Assembly: GCA_963762395.1 (NCBI GenBank) | Contig: CAVXKL010000004.1 | Coordinates: 62,001-126,000, forward strand | From: JAJZKE01 sp963762395 | GTDB lineage: Bacteria; Patescibacteriota; Saccharimonadia; Saccharimonadales; UBA4665 | Reading direction: 5' to 3' | Length of the DNA: 64,000 bases | In this document: positions 43,177 through 50,337 of the stretch, in pieces | How the letters are laid out: the number at the start of each line of letters is the position of its first letter | How positions within the stretch are numbered: the stretch's first letter is position 1 | The notes under the pieces: model-generated | Told to the model about the DNA's origin: nothing | The model's database searches: none | The model's input: only the letters and a program-made list of their open reading frames with translations | Made by a program: the position numbers and the translations under genes

Positions 43177-43443
43177 TCAGCGAGCGGTCTTTTTTTTCTC
43201 TTTGTCCAGGTAGAGCGTCAGATTGCCGACCAATTCTTTAAGCATCTGGTTTTCTTTCTTGAGTTTGGCATACGCCAGTAAGCTTGGCTGGTTGTTGACA
43301 GTACCCCGGCTCAGCCAGTTGTAGATAGTTTTGGTTGAGATACCATGCTCCTCAGCTAACCGAGTCACTGGCACACCATCTTCTTTGAGCCGTTTCAGGA
43401 TCTGGGCTTTAACATCTGGACGAATCACATGACGCTTGGGCAT
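43177..43443 (-). CDS. IS3-family transposase, OrfA
   Basis: This 88-residue DNA-binding protein has a helix-turn-helix (VTRLAEEHGISTKTIYNWLSRG) and a leucine-zipper-like helix (YAKLKKENQMLKELVGNLTLYL). Near its end eight As and a G (43197-43189) form an A-AAA-AAG slippery site. A -1 shift there leads straight into OrfB through RPLAEATRPHR, giving the active fused transposase as known for IS3 elements. Confidence 0.9.
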   Translation of the reverse strand: MPKRHVIRPDVKAQILKRLKEDGVPVTRLAEEHGISTKTIYNWLSRGTVNNQPSLLAYAKLKKENQMLKELVGNLTLYLDKEKKKTAR

Positions 43444-43518
43444 GAGTGAACCCCCTTACTAGTTACTAAATATTGCTACAAGCTATTGTAGACAATACTG
43501 TCTAGAATAATGGGTCCA

Positions 43519-43656
43519 CCGCAGTTTTATAGATTCAAATTTTGCCATATCTTCAGTATTGACGACGGTTTATATTATTGCAAGCATAGCCATTTCAGAG
43601 GTCTGTTAGGGACTCGAATTAGTCTGTTCAATTATAAGCATCATGGTTGGCCTTAG
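43519..43656 (+). pseudogene. Possible 3' part of the gene cut by the IS3 element
   Basis: A frame open for 45 codons (PQFYRFKFCHIFSIDDG... to HHGWP and a stop) follows the IS right end. It may continue the frame that starts at 42268. The region also carries repeat copy A at its end. Confidence 0.25.
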
Positions 43657-43720
43657 TGGGGCAACTTGGAATCAAATTAAAGCAGAACTATTCAGTTATC
43701 CGGAGCTTGCCAATACCTAG
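43643..43720 (+). repeat. Cassette-zone repeat, copy A
   Basis: It encodes MVGLSGATWNQIKAELF..., 25 residues to a stop. This is the most diverged readable copy. It overlaps the 3' end of the flavoprotein gene on the other strand. Confidence 0.55.
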
Positions 43721-45088
43721 CATCGTTCGAGTTGCTCCCTTTTTTAAGTTGACATCATATAACTTCTTAACAATTAACTTATCAAAAACATCAGGCAGGG
43801 TAGAGGCATTGTATTTTTTTCTTAGGCCCTCGTACCACTTTCTGTCATATATTTTCCAAAATTCACTCTTTGTGTAATAGGAATGTGCGTAAAACCATTT
43901 CTTACCACCTAGACTACTAACCTTCTGTTCGATCATTCTGTTGGCACTTAAAAAGTCTTTTCTGTTTTTAATTCTATTGCTCCATACCCCAACATTTATT
44001 ACCAGTGGCGTCTTGATATTGTTAGGCTGAAACGGCGATTTATCGTCAGTTTTTAACGGGCATAGCCATAACGGGTAGACGTGTAAATTCTTATCCACAA
44101 AACGCATAAAGGTCGCCGCTACGTCAAGTGGCATTGCCAGATCTTGAACGATATATTGCTGGGAGACGCCTCCTTCCTGGAGTGCTTGGTAAAGTTTACG
44201 AGTATGCAAAAAGTGGTTAAACAGCCAGCGTGTAAACTTATTAGAGGACATTTTAATTACTTCAAAAGCATAGCTACCGACCCAAAAAGCACCTCTGTCG
44301 TAACGGAACAGATAGTCAACTAATGGTATGGTCTCAGTTATCTCCTTGGACTGTAAGCATATATCTTTGGCGTGTATGTAGTACCACTGGTCATGTGCTC
44401 TTGTAAATCTGTGGACTTCACCAGCGACCTCGTCGCTAAGATTGCCAACAATTATTGTGCCATTATTTTTGCTAAACATGATGCCGTCGATATAATCAAA
44501 GTTTTGCTTGGCAACGTCGTTAAGCTTGCCAATAGCATCTTCGAAACTAGTAACATGTATATATGTCAATTGTACGTATTTCTTGGCAGGAATTAACTGA
44601 ACGTCGGCCGCCGTGATAATACCTAAAGTTCCAAACGATCCGGCTGTTCCATAGAATAAATCAGAATTTTCGCTAGACGAAGCAATTATAATTTTGCCGT
44701 CAGCTAACACCATCTCGAAGTTGTTGCAAATCTGGTTGAAGCAGCCATACTTAAAAGAACTACTTTCACCAGCTCCTCCTTGTATTCCACCCCCCACGGT
44801 AATACCCGGGAACTCCATTACAACCTTAGGTACAAACCCCCTTTTTAGCGTGGCCCTAACAAGCCTATCCATGGGTACATTAGGCTCTACCTTGGCAGTT
44901 TGGTTTGTTTTATCTATTGATAGCACTCTGTTAAGTCTGCTTATATCAATCGTTTGACCACGCTTGAAATGAAGAATACGCGTAGAGTTTGTATTTCCGT
45001 GATAAATGTAAAATGGCTCACCCTTTGAATAGAAATTTCCGACTTGGTTAGCTATACCAGAAACAAGCTGCTCATGGACTAGATTCAT
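43688..45088 (-). CDS. FAD-linked oxidoreductase, DHCR24-like
   Basis: This is a 466-residue protein. The FAD-binding (PCMH) domain has IDISRLNRVLSIDKTNQTAKVEPNVPM and EFPGITVGGGIQGGAGESSSF, then the TAGSFGTLGIITAADVQLIP stretch. The later part has RYDRGAFW and FTRWLFNHFLHTRKLY, then YIVQDLAMP. This resembles delta-24-sterol reductase (DHCR24/DWF1) enzymes. A reduced genome would hardly make sterols, so the substrate may be another lipid or a host molecule. It is a single gene between repeat copies A and B. Confidence 0.75.
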   Translation of the reverse strand: MNLVHEQLVSGIANQVGNFYSKGEPFYIYHGNTNSTRILHFKRGQTIDISRLNRVLSIDKTNQTAKVEPNVPMDRLVRATLKRGFVPKVVMEFPGITVGGGIQGGAGESSSFKYGCFNQICNNFEMVLADGKIIIASSSENSDLFYGTAGSFGTLGIITAADVQLIPAKKYVQLTYIHVTSFEDAIGKLNDVAKQNFDYIDGIMFSKNNGTIIVGNLSDEVAGEVHRFTRAHDQWYYIHAKDICLQSKEITETIPLVDYLFRYDRGAFWVGSYAFEVIKMSSNKFTRWLFNHFLHTRKLYQALQEGGVSQQYIVQDLAMPLDVAATFMRFVDKNLHVYPLWLCPLKTDDKSPFQPNNIKTPLVINVGVWSNRIKNRKDFLSANRMIEQKVSSLGGKKWFYAHSYYTKSEFWKIYDRKWYEGLRKKYNASTLPDVFDKLIVKKLYDVNLKKGATRTMLGIGKLRITE

Positions 45089-45160
45089 CTATGTATAGTA
45101 CCAAAGCAAAAAGAGATTCTAGAGAACGCTGACCACTATTGGTAGATAAGCATAATTGTC

Positions 45161-45277
45161 ATGGTAGGTATAAATTGGACAAAATGGAACCAAATCAAAC
45201 ATGAACTAATAGAGATACGAAAGTTAGTACATGTGATAAGGAGAGAAATGACTGTTGTAGCCTGTCAGTATTATTGA
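45161..45277 (+). repeat. Cassette-zone repeat, copy B
   Basis: ATG opens MVGINWTKWNQIKHELIEI..., 38 residues ending in QYY. It differs from copies D and F at many third codon positions (GGT/GGC, ACA/ACG, GAA/GAG) while the protein is kept. It lies between the flavoprotein and hydrolase genes. Confidence 0.7.
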
Positions 45278-45327
45278 AAGCATGAGCAACATAGAAGCAC
45301 CTTTCTGGGCTATAATTAATCCCAATT

Positions 45328-46128
45328 ATGAGGCAAGGTATATTTTCCGAACACACAACATCAGCCGAGTCGGCTATTTTGTTGCCCAACCATCTAGCAA
45401 GTTCACTTGACGACACTTTAGGTGATAGGGCGGAGTATTTAAACCAAGAAACGGGTTTAACGGTTATTGCTTTTGAACGTCCTGGGACTGGTAGTTTGCC
45501 CTCCTGCCCCCCGTTTGATATATACAACTACCTGGAAGACGCTAAGGCCAGGGCAGCTGCTTTACAAGCCGTTCTTGATGAAAGAGGGATTGGACGGGCA
45601 ATTATTACCCACGATTCTGCCGGAGCACTGGATTCGCTGGCACTGGCAGTGAGCGGCGAAGTTGGAGTAGAAAGAGTCATTCCAATTGAGCCTGTAGGTA
45701 TGATAAATGTGTCTAGTACCACTAGTGGTTTAGCAAGGTGGGCAAAAGCCGAGCTGACTGGAGATAAAGGGCATAACTTAGTAGAATTTAGACACCTTAA
45801 ACCCCTGGATGCAATCCGACCAAAACCTTCTATAGCTGAAATGATTAGTCGATTTCATAGTGAAATAAGGGCTTATAGAGACATTTATACAAGCGATTTT
45901 GCCAGAGATTTACTTAGACGGCTTGCATCTAATAATGTGAAAGTCAATCTAATATTCGCAGAATATAGTTATACATCTACGCCTAAGGTACAAGCAGAAT
46001 CACAGAAAGAATTTGAAGGCAGTTCTGTTAAGATTGACATTTTGCAAGATGCTCATCATGCATGCGTTGAACCCTATAGCCACTTTGTCCATTTAGTTCA
46101 AAAGGTCTTACAACTAGCACAGTCATAG
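45328..46128 (+). CDS. Alpha/beta hydrolase
   Basis: This 266-residue protein has the alpha/beta hydrolase layout: IAFERPGTGSLP (oxyanion-side strand and loop), the nucleophile elbow THDSAGALDSLALA with serine in a variant H-D-S-A-G, and the late VNLIFAEYSY and DAHHACVEP with acid and histidine. The substrate cannot be told. TATAAT at 45311-45316 precedes the ATG by 11 bases. It is a single gene between repeat copies B and C. Confidence 0.7.
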   Translation: MRQGIFSEHTTSAESAILLPNHLASSLDDTLGDRAEYLNQETGLTVIAFERPGTGSLPSCPPFDIYNYLEDAKARAAALQAVLDERGIGRAIITHDSAGALDSLALAVSGEVGVERVIPIEPVGMINVSSTTSGLARWAKAELTGDKGHNLVEFRHLKPLDAIRPKPSIAEMISRFHSEIRAYRDIYTSDFARDLLRRLASNNVKVNLIFAEYSYTSTPKVQAESQKEFEGSSVKIDILQDAHHACVEPYSHFVHLVQKVLQLAQS

Positions 46129-46142
46129 TAAGTGGGGGTCTT

Positions 46143-46200
46143 AAGGTAGGCGTGAGTTAGGCAAAATGGAACCGAATCAAGCCCAAGAAAATTCAGATGT
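46143..46200 (+). repeat. Cassette-zone repeat, copy C (degenerate)
   Basis: GTAGGCGTGAGTTAGGCAAAATGG matches the repeat, but the conserved Trp codon is a TAG stop and there is no start codon. Confidence 0.6.
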
Positions 46201-46214
46201 ACGGTTCTGCGAAC

Positions 46215-46745
46215 CTAAACTGGATTGGTTGGCTCATTTATCAATGGTCTAGGGTCACGTATTTCCAGCATTGGTATAAGCTTTAAGACACCATCTTGAA
46301 CACCGTATATCAACTCTTCCATGCCTCTTTTTCTCATTTGATCTATAAAATCAACATATTCACGCTGAGTCGTTATCCTAGGATAATCTGTATTGCTGCG
46401 ACTTTCGCAAGGTACGCCGTGTAAGTTAATATACATGAGACTCGGCACTTGTATATCGCGTTCTACTGGGTTACGGTATGCATCTCTCCGGGTGAACAAT
46501 AGATTAGAGGTAGGTATATCATCAGTTGGAGGCGGTAGGGTATAGACAATTTGACCACCTTTGAAGCGCTTAGCAGCAGTCGGGTGCTCATCATAAACAT
46601 GCAATACTATCCAGACCGTATCAGGTTTCTTTGGATTTCGAAATATACGAGGTTTCCCACCTTGAATGGCTTCCCAATCTTTTAGGTTTGGGTAAAATTT
46701 ATAAGGATCTTGATTATTCCGGTCGGGCTGTGATTCCGCTGGCAT
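46215..46745 (-). CDS. Protein of unknown function
   Basis: This 176-residue soluble protein is rich in Pro and Arg, with strand-forming stretches (DTVWIVLHVYDEH, GGQIVYTLPPP, SLMYINLHGVPC). No domain is recognised. It is a single gene between repeat copies C and D. The gap 46746-46922 behind its start shows no gene. Confidence 0.5.
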   Translation of the reverse strand: MPAESQPDRNNQDPYKFYPNLKDWEAIQGGKPRIFRNPKKPDTVWIVLHVYDEHPTAAKRFKGGQIVYTLPPPTDDIPTSNLLFTRRDAYRNPVERDIQVPSLMYINLHGVPCESRSNTDYPRITTQREYVDFIDQMRKRGMEELIYGVQDGVLKLIPMLEIRDPRPLINEPTNPV

Positions 46746-46922
46746 AAATAAACAATAACATAAAAACTATGATATGTAAATGCTCATAAAGTTGTCACAT
46801 AAGAATGCGATCAACTTTACCACTGAAATGGTATCTGGTATACGTGTAGCTAGTGACGATATGGTGCAAGGCTTACTCCCAGGATTGTATAGTCTCAACA
46901 ACTGAAGTCATATTGCTTATGC

Positions 46923-47027
46923 TTGGTAGGCATGAGTTGGACGAAATGGAACCAAATCAAGCAAGATCTTATAGCTATGTGCAAGTTGCTTAACTCCATA
47001 TCGGAAGAAGTCAGTATTGCAGGCTAA
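46923..47027 (+). repeat. Cassette-zone repeat, copy D
   Basis: TTG start, then VGMSWTKWNQIKQDLIAM..., 34 residues ending SIAG. It shares TGCTTATGCTTGGTAGGCAT with copy G. An inverted pair CTTATGC/GCATGAG (one mismatch) overlaps its start. Confidence 0.7.
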
Positions 47028-47131
47028 TCTAATACCGCAGGTCTATAATGCTTGGATTTTTGTAGATGCTTTGTATGATCGCATAGACATCGATAGCCTG
47101 AACTAGAAAATACGAGCGAGCTATAAATAGC

Positions 47132-48091
47132 CTAAATGATCTCCATTAACGACTCGACTATTCCGTCGAAATCAACTTCTTGCTGGACATCATAATCAAT
47201 ACCAGACGAAGGGTGGCGTATCATGCTAAGGTAGGGTGCTATCAGATTAGACGTTATTATCTGATAACGCCTTTCTCTGTCACTTTCAGCTAAGTAGCCC
47301 TGACGATTAACTGACTCAATTAATTTTTTTAAGTCTATTACTACCCCTTTACGTATTAATGCAGGGTCAATAATTTCCGGGCTCATAAAGCGTACTAAAG
47401 TTGTCAAATCGGCTATTCTTGTACCGCTATTCCCCTCCGCTAGATTTTGTATCTGGGCATCCCGATGACTAAACCCATTTGAATGTAAGCGGGCAATAAT
47501 TCTTGCCGAGAAACCTAAAGCACTAAATGGTCCATAATGTTGGCTCAGAGGGTCTTCATCGCCCTTTTCCCAGTTAATATTATCGAAGGTGACGACATCT
47601 TCCTCAAACCTAGTTAATAGAAAAGTTTTGCCTGAAGAATCTACCCAAAAGCCAAGAGGATGAAACGACTCGACACAGCTCAGTCCATTTACTACGCCAA
47701 AGCCTACGTATTCATGCACCGCATTGCGTTTTGCAGTGTGATAAGGCTTAACCGCTACTGGTATATCTACTTCCTCACCACTAAAACCTTTGTCTACGTT
47801 AAGTATGAGTTCACCGAAGAATACTTGTTGTACGGAAGCCTCTCTACCTATTGACCAATCTGGTCTTGGAATAAAACCCCTTGACCTTAATAAGTATTCG
47901 CCTAAACCTAGTTGAGTACGCATTTCTGGATCTAGAAACAGGGTATTCTCAGAGTCTCCCATTCGCTCTGCGAGCAGGGGTATCTTAAATTTTCCGCCTA
48001 CAGGTGTTTCAGCTGTACCCTCGATGGGCACAGTAGTCGGGTAAAGTGTAGTAACGCTAAAACCTTCAGCTAGTGGTGATACGTTTGACAT
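47132..48091 (-). CDS. Kinase-like protein
   Basis: This is a 319-residue protein. HSNGFSHRDAQIQNLAEGNSGTRIADLTTLVRF resembles a kinase catalytic loop (HRDxxxxN) and a metal-binding D in ADL, and VDIPVAVKPYHT resembles the VAVK lysine strand. The rest is less like known kinases, so it may be an atypical kinase or a pseudokinase. It is a single gene between repeat copies D and E. The substrate is unknown; a toxin or defence role is conceivable. Confidence 0.6.
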   Translation of the reverse strand: MSNVSPLAEGFSVTTLYPTTVPIEGTAETPVGGKFKIPLLAERMGDSENTLFLDPEMRTQLGLGEYLLRSRGFIPRPDWSIGREASVQQVFFGELILNVDKGFSGEEVDIPVAVKPYHTAKRNAVHEYVGFGVVNGLSCVESFHPLGFWVDSSGKTFLLTRFEEDVVTFDNINWEKGDEDPLSQHYGPFSALGFSARIIARLHSNGFSHRDAQIQNLAEGNSGTRIADLTTLVRFMSPEIIDPALIRKGVVIDLKKLIESVNRQGYLAESDRERRYQIITSNLIAPYLSMIRHPSSGIDYDVQQEVDFDGIVESLMEII

Positions 48092-48187
48092 TTAGCAATA
48101 TTATATAACTATTATATAAAAATACAAGCGTAACCTGAATAAATGTTTATAGGAGGCTGAATCATGCGATATAAACCATAACCGTTT

Positions 48188-48273
48188 ATGGTAGCTTTAA
48201 GTTGGACGAAATAAAACCAAATAGAAATAGTGCCAATTGGTACTTGGCAAGTAGCAACATCTACTAGATAGCA
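48188..48273 (+). repeat. Cassette-zone repeat, copy E (degenerate)
   Basis: ATG GTA, then AGTTGGACGAAATAAAACCAAAT: a stop replaces the second Trp codon. Similarity to copy F continues through ACTTGGCA and ATAGCAGG, showing that the repeat is about 90-100 bp. Confidence 0.6.
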
Positions 48274-48282
48274 GGTCGATGC

Positions 48283-48852
48283 CTAACGGTGTACGGCTAG
48301 AGTAATCAAGGCTATTACGAATACTAGTAGCTCAAAGATCCACCATAGTGGAGTTGCCTTGAAAAAGTACATCTTATGCTTACTCCAATCGGCATCACCA
48401 TACTCTCTTGTTAACCTATCTTGCTCTTCTTTACTCCAAACCCAAGCAATCTTTTGTGGTTGTTTAGCTATACTCAAGTCAAGCTGATAGAAGAATTTGA
48501 AATATCTTTTGTAAAAGGGGTACAGCCAAGGTATACCCCATCCAGGCCCAATGCTATCATGCAAAAATTGTTCGATCGTACCAAAAATAAACAAAGGTAA
48601 TATTGGTGGGTAAACTAACAAAATGATCACTATACCAATCAATAAGTAAGGCAAGGGGTAATGAAAAAATACCCTATGATCTTGGAGCTTTTGATGAAAC
48701 TTTTCTGAATGTTTTCTTAGATAAAAGTAAATAAACGTGTCACTGTCTGGCAAAAGCGTAAACAGTACACCGAATAATACATTAAATAAAGTCGAATGAC
48801 TTGGTCCTAGCCAAAGTCCAAGCAGTATGCCCGCACCGATATCTAATAGCAT
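48283..48852 (-). CDS. Membrane protein, YdjM/DUF457-like metal-dependent hydrolase family
   Basis: This 189-residue protein has four to five helices. LLPDSDTFIYFYLRKHSEKFHQKLQDHRVFFHYPLPY resembles the DxD...H...HR..H pattern of YdjM-like integral membrane metal-dependent hydrolases. The long C-terminal loop (WVWSKEEQDRLTREYGDADWSKHKMYFF) is extra. The family call is by motif only. It is a single gene between copies E and G. Confidence 0.55.
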   Translation of the reverse strand: MLLDIGAGILLGLWLGPSHSTLFNVLFGVLFTLLPDSDTFIYFYLRKHSEKFHQKLQDHRVFFHYPLPYLLIGIVIILLVYPPILPLFIFGTIEQFLHDSIGPGWGIPWLYPFYKRYFKFFYQLDLSIAKQPQKIAWVWSKEEQDRLTREYGDADWSKHKMYFFKATPLWWIFELLVFVIALITLAVHR

Positions 48853-48886
48853 TTAGTAAATTGTAACATCATCAAAATGCTTATGC

Positions 48887-48991
48887 TTGGTAGGCATAAG
48901 TTGGACGCATTGGGCAGATATAAAAAGAGGACTGATAAGGTATTTAAAGCTGGTAAAAGAACCTCAATCTACTAAACAAATTGCTTGCTAG
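48887..48991 (+). repeat. Cassette-zone repeat, copy G
   Basis: TTG start, then VGISWTHWADIKRGLIRYLKLV..., 34 residues. A perfect inverted pair CTTATGC-TTGGTAG-GCATAAG overlaps the start. A second frame runs on for 54 codons from 48957 to a stop at 49121 (KNLNLLNKLLARIGSRDKL...), which may be a frameshifted continuation. Nothing else is visible up to 49225. Confidence 0.7.
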
Positions 48992-49225
48992 GATTGGTTC
49001 TAGGGATAAACTTACTTGGTACAGCTCTGCACAGGGTCGAATTCACTTTATTGATTTCTATATTGTTTGGTTTCCTGAAGTAGCTATTAGTCTAGGTAAA
49101 GAGCTGATTGTTGTTCAGTAGATAGATTAAAGTATAATTTAATCTTAGGAAGCTAAACTTTAGACCAAGGCTCAAAATCTAACACTGAATATCGTCGAAG
49201 CTTAGTGTTACAAAAAAAATTATCA

Positions 49226-49411
49226 ATGAACGCAAAATCAACACTTATTTCAAAATTAAAGATATTACTTATTTTGAGCTTTAGTTTTAGTAGTTTTCTT
49301 GTTTTTAATCAATCGTTAGCATACGCCAACAGTAGTACTGTCGCACCCGCCGGTACATACACGACCATATACCTACCAGCTACAGACCTTACCACAATCA
49401 CTAATGAAACT
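49226..49411 (+). pseudogene. 5' part of an extracellular pilin-like protein gene, split by IS1595
   Basis: 62 codons: a signal peptide (KLKILLILSFSFSSFLVFNQSLAYA) and the start of a mature domain (NSSTVAPAGTYTTIYLPATDL). The frame is broken by the transposon at 49412. Removing the element and one target duplication joins it in frame to 52721-53770 (TNETTLNNT), giving 411 residues. Confidence 0.85.
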
Positions 49412-49473
49412 GGTGTGTATCCCTTGACATCATGTAGTATCTTTGCTACACTAGAGGTAGTAAGGAGTAAATC

Positions 49474-50337
49474 ATGCAAGCCAAGTTCACCATCAAAGAC
49501 TTCAGAAACCGTTATCCTGATGATAACGCCTGTTTGGATGAGTTAATGAAGCGTAAGTTTGGGGATAACCCAAAGTGTCCAAATCCACTTTGCGAGCATG
49601 AAAGTACTACTTTTTATCGTGTTAAGGGTCGTAAGGTTTATGAGTGCCAATGGTGTGCTCAGCAAATCTCTCCAACGGCAGGAACAATCTTTCACAAGTC
49701 AGCAACACCTCTTTCGGATTGGTTTTACGTCATGTACTTAATGACAGCAACACGTTCAGGCGTCTCAGCTAAAGAAGTACAAAGGCAGCTTGGCGTTACT
49801 TACAAGACTGCTTGGAGAATATGCACACAAATACGCAAAGCTATGAGTGAAAAGCACCAACTAGCAAACGAAGTTGAGATGGATGAAACATACGTTGGCG
49901 GTCGCACGACTCAAATCAAAAAGTTTGATAATAAAACCCCTGTTGTTGGGGCGGTTGAGCGTGGTGGTAATATAACAACTGAAGTAACACAAGATGCCTC
50001 TGCCACGACTCTACAAAGAATAATGCGAACGTATATTAAAGAGGGTACAAAAATCTATACTGACGATTGGAAGGGCTATCACCGCACAAGGCTACTAGGT
50101 TATAACCATCTATCAGTTATACACTCTGCTAAACAGTGGGCAGATGGTGATGCTAATACCAATAGTATTGAAGGGTTTTGGTCGCAGTTGAAGAGGGGTA
50201 TTTCTGGCACTTACGTTTCAGTGTCACCACAGCACCTACAAAAATATGTAGACGAGTTTGCTTTTCGCTACAATCAACGTTCTACTTTGACTCCGATGTT
50301 TGACCGTCTACTCCAGAACCTTGTGCGATCTTCGTAA
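49474..50337 (+). CDS. IS1595-family transposase
   Basis: This is a 287-residue protein. The N-terminal zinc ribbon is CPNPLCEH...YECQWC, then comes the DDE domain of the ISXO2 type (VEMDETYVGGRT, IYTDDWKGYHRT, NTNSIEGFWSQLKRGISGTY). AAGGAG lies before the ATG (GTAAGGAGTAAATC). Its 3' end overlaps the passenger gene by 56 bases in opposite direction. Confidence 0.95.
   Translation: MQAKFTIKDFRNRYPDDNACLDELMKRKFGDNPKCPNPLCEHESTTFYRVKGRKVYECQWCAQQISPTAGTIFHKSATPLSDWFYVMYLMTATRSGVSAKEVQRQLGVTYKTAWRICTQIRKAMSEKHQLANEVEMDETYVGGRTTQIKKFDNKTPVVGAVERGGNITTEVTQDASATTLQRIMRTYIKEGTKIYTDDWKGYHRTRLLGYNHLSVIHSAKQWADGDANTNSIEGFWSQLKRGISGTYVSVSPQHLQKYVDEFAFRYNQRSTLTPMFDRLLQNLVRSS

Larger units (their letters stand above)
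42330..43518 (-). mobile_element. IS3-family insertion sequence
   Basis: Imperfect terminal inverted repeats begin GGACCC at both ends and share TTGTCTACAA (42354 side and 43494-43485 side). The two transposase frames lie between them on the minus strand. No clear target duplication is seen, so the insertion may be old or the ends rearranged. Confidence 0.8.

Noticed and set aside
43643..49000. Integron attC sites at the cassette-zone repeats (GTTGGAC fits GTTRRRY)
   Set aside because: The GTTGGAC arises from the codons AGT TGG ACG. No matching inverse core RYYYAAC and no attC-like folding was found upstream, and no IntI gene is in the window. The cassette idea is kept only as a hypothesis.
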